A DNA stretch of 64,000 nt from Serratia sp. PL17 (GTDB taxonomy: Bacteria > Pseudomonadota > Gammaproteobacteria > Enterobacterales > Enterobacteriaceae), in NCBI RefSeq assembly GCF_017832355.1, contig NZ_JAFIBY010000009.1:159905-223904 (forward strand), written 5' to 3'. Below, piece after piece: positions 17,962 to 26,227 of the stretch; position 1 is the stretch's first letter, and every line of letters starts with the position of its first letter. Both the position numbers and the translations under genes were made by a program. The notes below the pieces were generated by a model, which saw only the letters and a program-made list of their open reading frames with translations, was not told the origin of the DNA and ran no database searches.

Positions 17962-19314
17962 ATGACCAAACATTACGATTATCTAGCAATTGGCGGCGGC
18001 AGCGGCGGCATCGCATCGATCAACCGGGCAGCCATGTATGGCCAGAAATGCGCATTGATTGAAGCCAAAGAACTGGGCGGCACCTGCGTCAACGTGGGTT
18101 GTGTACCGAAAAAAGTCATGTGGCACGCGGCGCAGATCGCCGAGGCCATCCATATGTACGGCCCAGATTACGGCTTCGATACCACCGTCAACGCGTTTGA
18201 CTGGAAAAAGCTGGTCGCTAACCGCACCGCGTATATCGACCGTATCCATACGTCTTACGACAACGTGCTCGGCAAAAACAAAGTCGACGTGATCAAAGGC
18301 TTTGCACGCTTTATCGACGCGCACACGGTGGAAGTCAACGGTGAGAAAATCACCGCCGACCATATCCTGATCGCCACCGGCGGCCGCCCGAGCCACCCTA
18401 ATATTCCGGGTGCAGAATACGGTATCGATTCTGATGGCTTCTTCGACCTGGACGCCATGCCAAAACGCGTTGCCATTGTCGGCGCGGGCTATATCGCGGT
18501 GGAAATCGCCGGCGTATTGAACGCACTGGGGGCCGAAACGCACCTGTTCGTGCGTAAACACGCACCGCTGCGCACCTTCGATCCGATGATTGTCGACACC
18601 CTGGTGGAAGTGATGAACACCGAAGGGCCAAGCCTGCACACCGAATCGGTACCGAAAGCCATCGTCAAAAACGCTGACGGTAGCCTGACGTTGCAGTTGG
18701 AAAACGGCAAGGAATTCACCGTCGACAGCCTGGTATGGGCGATTGGCCGCGAACCTGCGACCGATAACCTGAACCTGGCCGTAACCGGGGTGAAAACCAA
18801 CGAAAAAGGCTATATCGACGTCGATAAATACCAAAATACCAACGTTAAGGGTATTTACGCCGTGGGTGATAACACCGGTGCCGTCGAACTGACGCCTGTC
18901 GCCGTGGCCGCCGGCCGTCGCCTGTCCGAGCGCCTGTTTAACAACAAGCCGGAAGAGCACCTGGATTACAGCAACATCGCTACCGTGGTCTTCAGCCACC
19001 CGCCGATCGGCACCATTGGCCTGACCGAACCGGAAGCGATTGAGAAGTTCGGTGCAGACAACGTGAAAGTGTACAAATCTTCCTTCACCGCCATGTACAG
19101 CGCCGTAACGCAGCACCGCCAGCCGTGCCGCATGAAACTGGTGTGCGTGGGCAAAGAAGAGAAGATCGTCGGCCTGCACGGTATCGGCTTCGGTATGGAC
19201 GAAATCCTGCAGGGCTTCGCCGTGGCCATTAAGATGGGTGCAACCAAAAAAGACTTCGACAACACCGTCGCGATCCACCCGACCGCCGCGGAAGAGTTCG
19301 TTACCATGCGTTAA
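17962..19314 (+). CDS. gor: Glutathione reductase
   Basis: 450 residues, exactly the E. coli length. This FAD enzyme reduces oxidised glutathione with NADPH. Visible are the FAD motif AIGGGSGG, the redox disulfide CVNVGC (Cys42 and Cys47), the NADPH fold [11 protein letters not shown], and the C-terminal HPTAAEE carrying the catalytic His. It stands alone, ended by a strong terminator. A GGAAA ribosome site precedes the ATG. Confidence 0.97.
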   Translation: MTKHYDYLAIGGGSGGIASINRAAMYGQKCALIEAKELGGTCVNVGCVPKKVMWHAAQIAEAIHMYGPDYGFDTTVNAFDWKKLVANRTAYIDRIHTSYDNVLGKNKVDVIKGFARFIDAHTVEVNGEKITADHILIATGGRPSHPNIPGAEYGIDSDGFFDLDAMPKRVAIVGAGYIAVEIAGVLNALGAETHLFVRKHAPLRTFDPMIVDTLVEVMNTEGPSLHTESVPKAIVKNADGSLTLQLENGKEFTVDSLVWAIGREPATDNLNLAVTGVKTNEKGYIDVDKYQNTNVKGIYAVGDNTGAVELTPVAVAAGRRLSERLFNNKPEEHLDYSNIATVVFSHPPIGTIGLTEPEAIEKFGADNVKVYKSSFTAMYSAVTQHRQPCRMKLVCVGKEEKIVGLHGIGFGMDEILQGFAVAIKMGATKKDFDNTVAIHPTAAEEFVTMR

Positions 19315-19336
19315 GCATTAAAAACGGCATAACATC

Positions 19337-19367
19337 AGGCCAGGGTAATTCCTGGCCTTTTCTTTTC
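19337..19367 (+). terminator. Rho-independent terminator of gor
   Basis: 8-bp stem AGGCCAGG/CCTGGCCT with a GTAATT loop and TTTTCTTTT tail. Confidence 0.9.
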
Positions 19368-19473
19368 GTGCTCTTTACCATTCCCCTCAACACAAACCGT
19401 CATTTTCTGCCATTATTTTGCCTGACCACATGGACGGCGCTCATATAAGCACCCGCAACACTGGAGAACACCG

Positions 19474-19968
19474 ATGCTGTTCACTCTTTTTAAAAACTTC
19501 ACGCTGGCACTTTTTTCGCTGGCGATCGTCCAATCCAGCGCACTCAGTTTTACTTTGGAGGTTGCGGGAGACATCCAAAATACGACCGATCCGGTAAAGA
19601 AAAGCTATCTTTTTACCGATAAACAACTGTTGGCAATGCCGGTGCACAGCATCACCACGTCAACCTCTTGGACGCCCCAAAGAAAGTTTGAAGGGATTGC
19701 CGTCGCGGACATTTTGGCCCGGGTTGGCGCCAAGGGCAGTACGCTGACGTTTTATGCGTTAAACGATTATTACATCGACGTCCCGCTGTCTGACGTTGAG
19801 AAATACAATATGATTTTGGCCTACAAGATGGACGGCGAAATGCTGAAGATCAGAAACTTCGGACCGCTGTTTTTGGTTTATCCCAGGGATGCCGCTGGGC
19901 CTGAGTTGAACTCCCCGCTCTACAACTCACGCTTTATCTGGCAAGTGGACAGGATCGTGATTAAATGA
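19474..19968 (+). CDS. Periplasmic oxidoreductase-fold (molybdopterin-binding-like) protein without cysteine
   Basis: 164 residues with an N-terminal signal sequence (to about residue 24). The rest resembles the small sulfite-oxidase/YedY molybdopterin-binding fold: FEGIAVADILARVGA, then a long strand region, then FGPLFLVYPRD near the C-terminus. The protein contains no cysteine, so the residue that ligates molybdenum in true enzymes is absent and catalysis is unlikely. Its stop overlaps the start of the hybrid kinase (ATGA overlap at 19965-19968), which implies coupled translation. A ligand-binding or sensing partner of that kinase is the likely role; this is inference from gene order. Confidence 0.75.
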   Translation: MLFTLFKNFTLALFSLAIVQSSALSFTLEVAGDIQNTTDPVKKSYLFTDKQLLAMPVHSITTSTSWTPQRKFEGIAVADILARVGAKGSTLTFYALNDYYIDVPLSDVEKYNMILAYKMDGEMLKIRNFGPLFLVYPRDAAGPELNSPLYNSRFIWQVDRIVIK

Positions 19969-21746
19969 AATTCACAGGGTTTAAAAACAACAGCAGGCTG
20001 GCAATACCGGCTATTTTTGCTGCCCTTTTCCTGGTTGCCTCCGCGGTGACGCTGTATTACTACAGCGCAACGCTGTCCAAAAAAGGGTTGTATGCTATTG
20101 CCGGCACGCAGGAAAATTATTCTTGGTCGATCGCCAAATTTGCTATCAAGCTTGCCGAATTTGAAACGCTGGTCGAACAGCAGAAAAACGCACCACAGGT
20201 CGATAGCGAAGATCTGCGTCTCAAATTTGAAATCCTTTATTCCCGTTTCTACGTGTTGGAAACGGTGTCTGAGTCGACACAACCTCTGTATGCCGAACCG
20301 GGCTACCCCGAGGTTGTCGCACATATGCGCCAGAAAATGGATCAGATTGATAATTTGCTGAACAGCCCGAAGATTGATTTCTCACTCATTTCGCAGGCCA
20401 TGAGGCAAATCAAGCCCTACTCGATTGAAATGGCCAACCTGACCGATCACGCAGAAGTGAAGCAGCGCACCGCCGCCTACGAAGACTATATCGAAAAACG
20501 ACACATCATTTTTTATGGTCTGGTGATCGTGATGTTTTCAGTGATTGCGCTTATTGCCATTACGCTGATTATGTTCCGCCAGCAGCGCCTGACCATCCGG
20601 CAACAAGCCAAAGCAATAGAAGCGGAGAAAGCCACCCGCACCAAGAATGCCTTTCTGGGCGCCATTGGCCACGAGTTACGCACATCGCTGCAGAGCATTA
20701 TGTCTGCCATTGACGTGCTGGTGAATACCAAGGTGTCGGCCGAACATGCGGATACTTTCCAACGGTTGGAGATTGCCGCACAGCAAATTGAAAGCCAGAT
20801 GAAAGACCTCACCGATTATGCCCATTTGGACAGCGGCATGATGGAGCTGCGTCTCGCACCGTTTGACGCTCAACGGCTGATCGAAGACACGGCGCATGAA
20901 ATCGAGACGCTCAGCCAGGAAGAACAGGTGACGCTGTTGTGCGAAATTGAATGCGGTCATCTGCAGATACATTCCGATCCGCTGCGCATCAGGCAGATTA
21001 TCGTCAACCTGCTGACTAACGCGTTCAAATATACCGAAAGCGGCACCATCACGCTGCACAGTTGCCTGCGACGCCAGCCCACGGGTAATTCATTGATTAT
21101 TGAAGTGACTGATACCGGTATTGGTATTGAAAAGGAGATGCTTGACCAAATATTCAGGCCCTTCACTCAATTGGATCAATCTCATACCCGCCAGTATGGC
21201 GGCGTAGGCATGGGATTAGCGATTGTGCATGGGCTGGTGACGCTGCTCAATGGCACGATCACTGTCTACAGCGAGATCAAAAAAGGCAGTACCTTTATCG
21301 TCAGTATTCCCGTCGACATTACCGACGACGAGGAGCAAGGCGAAAAACTGCCGCACCAGCGCGGCCTGATGGACAAGCAGCAACATATTTTAGTGGTGGA
21401 TGACAATAAATCCGTGAGCGACGCCTTTGCCGCGCTGCTGGACAAACTGGGCTATCAACATGAACTGTGCAATTCACCCGAACGTGCGCTGCAAAAGTTG
21501 CTTAGACGTCCTTACGACGCGTTGCTGTTAGACCTGCAAATGCCGGGTATTGATGGCGCTGCGTTGGCGAAACAACTGCGTAGCCAGCGTGGGCCCAATC
21601 GTCATATTCCGATTGTTGGCATCAGCGCCTATACCCCGGAGCAGCTGTCTGCCGAGCAGCGGGCGCTGTTCGACAGCTATTTAATGAAGCCAGTACGGCT
21701 TGACGCCTTGTCAACAACGCTGGCTTCACTGCTCGTTAAAGATTAA
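19965..21746 (+). CDS. Membrane hybrid histidine kinase
   Basis: 593 residues. Membrane segments at about 13-34 and 181-204 frame a periplasmic region of about 145 residues with no recognised domain. A coiled linker follows, then the HisKA phosphoacceptor in GHELR (His236), an ATPase domain (NLLTNAFKYTE, DTGIGIEK, GVGMGLAIV) and a C-terminal receiver with phosphoacceptor Asp523 in LLLDLQMPG and a conserved Lys in YLMKP. It senses through its periplasmic loop, probably with the co-translated protein upstream. No HPt domain is encoded here, so phosphate transfer to the regulator at 21736 needs either direct transfer or an outside HPt. The last 11 bases overlap that gene on the opposite strand. 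Confidence 0.92.
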   Translation: MKFTGFKNNSRLAIPAIFAALFLVASAVTLYYYSATLSKKGLYAIAGTQENYSWSIAKFAIKLAEFETLVEQQKNAPQVDSEDLRLKFEILYSRFYVLETVSESTQPLYAEPGYPEVVAHMRQKMDQIDNLLNSPKIDFSLISQAMRQIKPYSIEMANLTDHAEVKQRTAAYEDYIEKRHIIFYGLVIVMFSVIALIAITLIMFRQQRLTIRQQAKAIEAEKATRTKNAFLGAIGHELRTSLQSIMSAIDVLVNTKVSAEHADTFQRLEIAAQQIESQMKDLTDYAHLDSGMMELRLAPFDAQRLIEDTAHEIETLSQEEQVTLLCEIECGHLQIHSDPLRIRQIIVNLLTNAFKYTESGTITLHSCLRRQPTGNSLIIEVTDTGIGIEKEMLDQIFRPFTQLDQSHTRQYGGVGMGLAIVHGLVTLLNGTITVYSEIKKGSTFIVSIPVDITDDEEQGEKLPHQRGLMDKQQHILVVDDNKSVSDAFAALLDKLGYQHELCNSPERALQKLLRRPYDALLLDLQMPGIDGAALAKQLRSQRGPNRHIPIVGISAYTPEQLSAEQRALFDSYLMKPVRLDALSTTLASLLVKD

Positions 21747-22587
21747 AACACCGCAACAGTGCGGCTTCAATGACATGGAGCCGCACGGGTTTTTCATACG
21801 GCCCCAATACGTCATAGTCACGCATCGCCCTGGCGATTTCGGATTCGCGCTGATCGGTCCCCAATTGGCCCGTGAGCACCAGAACCGGCGCATCCGGGTT
21901 GTCCGAAGCACGGATGGTTTCGATGCATCGCACCACCGTTTCCTGGCCAATCAACCAGTCGACCACATAACCATCGAACAGACTTTGTTGCAGCGCCAAA
22001 CAGAAACTGCTGACATCGTAAAAAGCGACGGCATGGAAACCACGCCCGTTAAGGTATTTTGTCAGTTCGTCAGCGGCCTGGTGTGAGTCGTCGAGTACCG
22101 CAATGCTTAACCGCTCGTCTTCAACGGCAGCAGGACGGAGCTCAATCAGCTCCACACAATACCGTTGCCCTTGCGGTGCATCATCTGAACGATAAAGACA
22201 CCACTGACCAGCCTGTTGTAACGCGACATATTCCGATGTCCGCCCGCCAACCAACTCATGACCGATATAGCCAACGCAGGCTAATTCCACACCGCCAACA
22301 TAAAAGATGGCATCCCGTGCAATAGTTTGTGCAGAGATGTCATGTTCTGTACCCGTATCCACTATCGCTGCCGGGCTTTCCCCTAATGCCGCCGCGACGT
22401 GGCTAATTTGTTCCAGCGTCCAAGGGCTTTGGCCCTTCAGCTTACGATGTGCATGTGAAAAACTGAGATCCAGAATCCGACTGAGCTCTTTCGCATGCTG
22501 ACGCTTACCAATCCCATAATGTACAAACAGTTCCCTAACCCGGTTTGCAATCGACTGTGAATCGAATTTCTGGTGATTATTATCCAT
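21736..22587 (-). CDS. BetR-type HTH / receiver-domain regulator
   Basis: 283 residues in an inverted order: an N-terminal BetR/Cro-like helix-turn-helix (about 10-76; KRQHAKELSRILDLSFSHAHRKL), a middle region of about 80 residues with a possible ligand-binding beta fold (GYIGHELVGG), and a C-terminal receiver (about 160-280; acidic pair Asp166-Asp167, phosphoacceptor Asp210, Thr239, Lys266). Most response regulators have the receiver first. It converges on the hybrid kinase with an 11-base overlap and is its probable output. Targets are unknown; autoregulation is plausible because the upstream spacer is long and AT-rich. Confidence 0.85.
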   Translation of the reverse strand: MDNNHQKFDSQSIANRVRELFVHYGIGKRQHAKELSRILDLSFSHAHRKLKGQSPWTLEQISHVAAALGESPAAIVDTGTEHDISAQTIARDAIFYVGGVELACVGYIGHELVGGRTSEYVALQQAGQWCLYRSDDAPQGQRYCVELIELRPAAVEDERLSIAVLDDSHQAADELTKYLNGRGFHAVAFYDVSSFCLALQQSLFDGYVVDWLIGQETVVRCIETIRASDNPDAPVLVLTGQLGTDQRESEIARAMRDYDVLGPYEKPVRLHVIEAALLRCFNL

Positions 22588-22639
22588 TTTTTCCTTCGAT
22601 TTTTTTTTGCTGTTTTTTCAGTCGTTTTCGTACTTGCCG

Positions 22640-22936
22640 TGCAAAAAAAGCGCTCAAAAACTGGTATATCATACAATGTACAATCTAAACATTGCTTGAC
22701 ATACCACATTATATAGTCAAACATGGTACCAGAAGAGACACACAGCAACACCACAATAAAAATATAACAACAGTAAAATCGCACCACCAAATAATCATAA
22801 TGACACCAGGGAAAGCTCGTTTCGGTTGTTACTCTGAGAGAATGTATGCACCAGACTCTCTCCGAAATATGGGCCGTAAGCGCTAATCTGTTTTACCCGC
22901 ATTTGAACCGGGATCCGCAAGGGTCCCGGTTTTTTC
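22640..22936 (+). ncRNA. Candidate small RNA ending at an orphan terminator
   Basis: The only support is a strong intrinsic terminator on the plus strand with no coding sequence behind it between 22588 and 22905. The left boundary is a guess, since no convincing promoter can be placed. Read-through from the kinase gene ending at 21746 is the alternative source of transcripts to be stopped here. Confidence 0.3.
22906..22936 (+). terminator. Strong rho-independent terminator, no plus-strand gene nearby
   Basis: Stem of 11 pairs AACCGGGATCC / GGGTCCCGGTT with one G-T pair and a GCAA (GNRA) tetraloop, followed by TTTTTC. Confidence 0.85.
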
Positions 22937-23006
22937 TTGCCTTTTTTACCCTAAGACGACGAGAGATAAACCTGCGCCCTTCTGAGCATGAGCGGTTAAT
23001 TCATGC

Positions 23007-23034
23007 AAAAAAGGGGGCCAGCAAGCTGACCCCC
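23007..23034 (-). terminator. Rho-independent terminator of the first protease gene
   Basis: On the minus strand GGGGGTCAGC-TT-GCTGGCCCCC followed by TTTTTT. It lies 24 bases past the stop codon of the gene at 23058. Confidence 0.85.
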
Positions 23035-23057
23035 TTATGACCACTCAGGTAAAAGGA

Positions 23058-26000
23058 TTAGAAGCGCCAGGTAAAACCGGCGTTAACGCTGTTGTCCTGG
23101 TAGTTTTGCGACAGCAGACCGCCATAGCCCAGCGACAGGGTAGCGTTCTTGTTCACCGCCACTTCTGCACTGGCCTTCAGCACCGCACCGTCACGCGATG
23201 CCGACACGCTGTTCACCACAAACGGGGAACTGCCGCCGTTGAATCTCAGCCCGGTACCGCGATCCAGATCCCCGTACTGATGCTGCCAACCCAGTTCGCT
23301 GCGCAGCGCCACCGACGTGGTTTTGCTCGCCTGCCACTCGGTATCCGCACGCAGACCCAGCGTTGATACCGTGGCGTCGGTGTGCTGTTTGTCGCCGTGC
23401 AATGCCGCCGCCCCGCCGTCTTCCGCGATACCGTTGTTCTGGAAGTTGATGTACGCCAGGTTGGCGAACGGCTCCAGATTGACCCAGCCCGCCTTCACGC
23501 TGTAACCCGCTTCGGCAAACACCTGCTCCGTGCGTGCACTGTATTGCGCGGTTTCACGATCTGACTGCATGCCGTAATTGACCGAGCGTGAGGTGTCGAA
23601 GCGGTGCCAGGTGTAACCCCCGCCGGCACGCAGCGCCAGTTCACCGAACTGTTTGCCGCCGTACACCGCCAAGTGGTAGTTGTCGCTGTCCGCGTTCGAG
23701 CCGTAGCCGCCGTCCAGTGACGTCCGGGTGTAGCCCGTTGCCACCCCAAGCCGCCATTCATCCGCCAGCGCCGAGTCCAGCCCCACCAGCACGCCGTAGG
23801 TCGATGCCTGATAACCCGTGGCATTGGCATCACCCGACGCATGGTCCCAGGCGCCCAGCAGCTGCGCCCAGGCACCGCCGTCGTCGTCCGCCTTGATGTC
23901 TGGTGAGGTTGCCAACCCTTCTGCCTGACGCAGGCGGCCGTTCAATGCATCACGCAGGTAACGGCTGTCGTTAACCTGTGCCGAGGCGATGTCCGCGTGA
24001 ATTTGCCCCGACAGCTGGCGGAAGGCCTGACGGGCCTCCCCGGCTGAACCGGCATTCAGGATGCTCTCGAACACCGGGTTGCCCGCCGCCAGCGCGTCTG
24101 CCGCTGCCGCCACTGCACGCTCGTTTTGCGTTTGCGCCACGCTGGCAAAGGAGGTGTCGTTACGGCCGACGCTCAGCGTGACCTGATTCGGTTGGTAAGT
24201 CAGGCCGGTGCCGAGGAACAGGTAATTTGGCACCACCGTATCAAACCGCCCGCTGACGCCCTGCTGGGCGGTCAGGATGTTGTACTGCTGGCCGAGCAGG
24301 CTACGGACGTCACTTTGCGACAGCAGGTTGGTGCTGTTCTCCAGCGAGACCGCGACTTCACCGCCGCCGATCGTCGCCGATCCGCTGCTTTGGATCCGAT
24401 CGCTCTGGCCGTTCGGTGCCACTTCCACCGCGTAGCGCGAACCCGGTTCGAAGCTGACGTTATTCGTCACATTCAAGGTGCCGATCGAGTTGCCGGGTGC
24501 CACGGTGCCGCCACTGCGCGCGGTCAATGAGCCCACCGTACCAGAACCGCCCAGTACGCCGGCGTTTTGCACCCTAACGTCCGACGTGACAGAACCGTTA
24601 ATCGCCAGCAGACCGGTATTGACCCACGTTGGACCGGTGTAGGTGTTGGTACCGGTCAACACCAGTGCCCCCTGACCTTCCTTCGTCAGGCCGCCGTGGC
24701 CGTGAATATCGTTGGAGTACACTTCCACCGAACAATGGTAGTCATCACAAATACGCGCCTGCAGCGTGCCGCGATCGATCTCAGCTCCTTGGCCTGGAAT
24801 GTTGGCGATAAACTGCGAGGAACCATACGCAACCCCTGTCGGATCCGGAATGCGGAATTCTTCAGGAATATCTTCGACGGTGTAGAACATCCCTGGCCCA
24901 TTAATCGCCTTGCCCAGGTTGATCATCCCCCAGCCGTACAGCGCATCGATGCCCGGAGCGCCCATATCGGTCGCGGTGGTTTTCAGCACGTCGGCAATTT
25001 GCGCTGACGTCATGTACGGGAAACGTTGGAGTAATACAGCAACCGCACCGGTTACGTGTGGCGTCGCCATTGAGGTGCCGTTCTTATTGCCATAGTCAGA
25101 GACCAACTGATGAGGATCTGAACCGTTGGCCACGGTGCTGTAGATTTTACTGCCCGGCGACGAGACGCAGAAACTGGCGGTATAGCCACAGCGTGAAGAG
25201 AAGCTGCTGATGGTATAAGGCACAGTGTTGGTGGAAGCATCATCCTGCGCGACGCTGGCAACAGACAGCCAGTTAGGCGCAATATCCGGCACAAAATAGG
25301 CCAAGCCGCTGATCACATCCGGTTGGTTGTAGTTACCGTCGTTACCGGCAGCGAACAACACCAGAATGTTTTTACGGGCGGCGTCAATCGCGCCCTGATA
25401 ACCCGCTCCCGCCAGGCTACCCAGCAAAGGTTTCACCTGATCAAACTGTTCCTGTGCATCTTTTAGCTCGAAATGCAGGGCATCCGGTTTTTTGCCATTA
25501 TCCGAAAGGAAATCCGGAATACTGACCCCCCAGCTGTTGTTGATCACCCGTACGCCGCTTTTGATCATCGCCTGCCAACCCGCATTGGTCACGCTGCCAT
25601 CCAGCCCGAGGAACTCGCCATAGGCCGGGCCGTCATTGTCGTTATCAACACTGATGATCTGTGAGTCAAACGCCACGCCGTGCATGCCGGTTCCGTCACG
25701 GTTAGCCCCGCTGATGCCGGCCACGTGTACACCGTGATTGCTCAGCAGGCCTTGAGTACCACTGTAGAAGTGGAAGGTTCCATCGAAGTAGAAACGATCC
25801 CCGGCCTTAATCCCATCACGGTGCGGATCGGTATAGGCGCGGTAACCCTCGGTAACCACATTCACCAGCTTGCCGTCACCCGCAAATTCAGGGTGTTTGT
25901 TCACTGGGGTATCGAAGATCCCCACCTTTTGCCCTTTACCGGTATAACCTGCCGCATAGGCTTCATCAGCGTGGATCGCCCCCAACCCCCAGTTCGCCTT

Positions 26001-26159
26001 GAATTCATCGCTGCGCCAGCTGGCTGGATCGCCCAACTTACCCCCTTCCGTATAAGGCGCGGCCTGTACACCTCCGGCTGCCAGCAACGCACACAATAGG
26101 GCGTTCAGTTTCCACGTCGGCGCCAACACCGGTTTATTCTTTCCTGTAGCTTGCTTCAT
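23058..26159 (-). CDS. Autotransporter subtilisin-like serine protease (copy 1)
   Basis: 1033 residues. Signal peptide to about residue 34 (VQAA), then a family S8 protease domain with catalytic Asp83 (GIFDTP), His142 (NHGVHVAG), oxyanion Asn273 (AAGND) and Ser363 (GTSMATPHV). A passenger-associated repeat follows (GQGALVLTGTNTYTG, GSGTVGSLTARSGGTVAPG), then a C-terminal autotransporter barrel of about 280 residues ending in NAGFTWRF with the terminal Phe needed for outer-membrane assembly. It matches the Serratia Ssp protease family, which is exported across the outer membrane by its own barrel. It lies 68 bases after the second copy and may share its transcript. The 3' third is nearly identical in DNA to that copy. 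Confidence 0.93.
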   Translation of the reverse strand: MKQATGKNKPVLAPTWKLNALLCALLAAGGVQAAPYTEGGKLGDPASWRSDEFKANWGLGAIHADEAYAAGYTGKGQKVGIFDTPVNKHPEFAGDGKLVNVVTEGYRAYTDPHRDGIKAGDRFYFDGTFHFYSGTQGLLSNHGVHVAGISGANRDGTGMHGVAFDSQIISVDNDNDGPAYGEFLGLDGSVTNAGWQAMIKSGVRVINNSWGVSIPDFLSDNGKKPDALHFELKDAQEQFDQVKPLLGSLAGAGYQGAIDAARKNILVLFAAGNDGNYNQPDVISGLAYFVPDIAPNWLSVASVAQDDASTNTVPYTISSFSSRCGYTASFCVSSPGSKIYSTVANGSDPHQLVSDYGNKNGTSMATPHVTGAVAVLLQRFPYMTSAQIADVLKTTATDMGAPGIDALYGWGMINLGKAINGPGMFYTVEDIPEEFRIPDPTGVAYGSSQFIANIPGQGAEIDRGTLQARICDDYHCSVEVYSNDIHGHGGLTKEGQGALVLTGTNTYTGPTWVNTGLLAINGSVTSDVRVQNAGVLGGSGTVGSLTARSGGTVAPGNSIGTLNVTNNVSFEPGSRYAVEVAPNGQSDRIQSSGSATIGGGEVAVSLENSTNLLSQSDVRSLLGQQYNILTAQQGVSGRFDTVVPNYLFLGTGLTYQPNQVTLSVGRNDTSFASVAQTQNERAVAAAADALAAGNPVFESILNAGSAGEARQAFRQLSGQIHADIASAQVNDSRYLRDALNGRLRQAEGLATSPDIKADDDGGAWAQLLGAWDHASGDANATGYQASTYGVLVGLDSALADEWRLGVATGYTRTSLDGGYGSNADSDNYHLAVYGGKQFGELALRAGGGYTWHRFDTSRSVNYGMQSDRETAQYSARTEQVFAEAGYSVKAGWVNLEPFANLAYINFQNNGIAEDGGAAALHGDKQHTDATVSTLGLRADTEWQASKTTSVALRSELGWQHQYGDLDRGTGLRFNGGSSPFVVNSVSASRDGAVLKASAEVAVNKNATLSLGYGGLLSQNYQDNSVNAGFTWRF

Positions 26160-26183
26160 TCCCTTATCCTTTTTGTTTTAGTC

Positions 26184-26208
26184 AAACCGCCACCCAGTGA
26201 GGCGGTTT
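26184..26208. other. Hairpin between the two protease genes
   Basis: AAACCGCC / GGCGGTTT (8-bp stem, 9-base loop) in the 68-base gap. No T tract follows directly on either strand, so it is more likely an mRNA hairpin than a full terminator. Confidence 0.5.
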
Positions 26209-26227
26209 GTCCCTCAGTTTTTTAAGA

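Larger units (their letters stand above)
22588..23057. other. Long spacer with opposed terminators and a possible small RNA
   Basis: 470 bases without a protein gene. The left half is AT-rich and holds the promoter of the BetR regulator (minus strand). A TTGACA hexamer at 22696-22701 on the plus strand lacks a well-spaced -10. A strong plus-strand terminator at 22906-22936 has no plus-strand gene before it in the spacer. The right end holds the minus-strand terminator of the protease gene. Confidence 0.6.

Noticed and set aside
17983..19278. 431-codon open frame on the minus strand across gor
   Set aside because: It is antisense to a full-length, well-conserved gene, has no family similarity or ribosome site, and arises from the high-GC codon pattern.
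22696..22724. Promoter for the candidate small RNA from TTGACA at 22696
   Set aside because: The expected -10 position reads AAACAT; TATAGT is only 10 bases away. Not good enough to call.
23978..24530. Arg/Pro-rich open frames opposite the protease barrel
   Set aside because: They recur at the same place in both protease copies because the barrel DNA is duplicated, and show no sign of coding.
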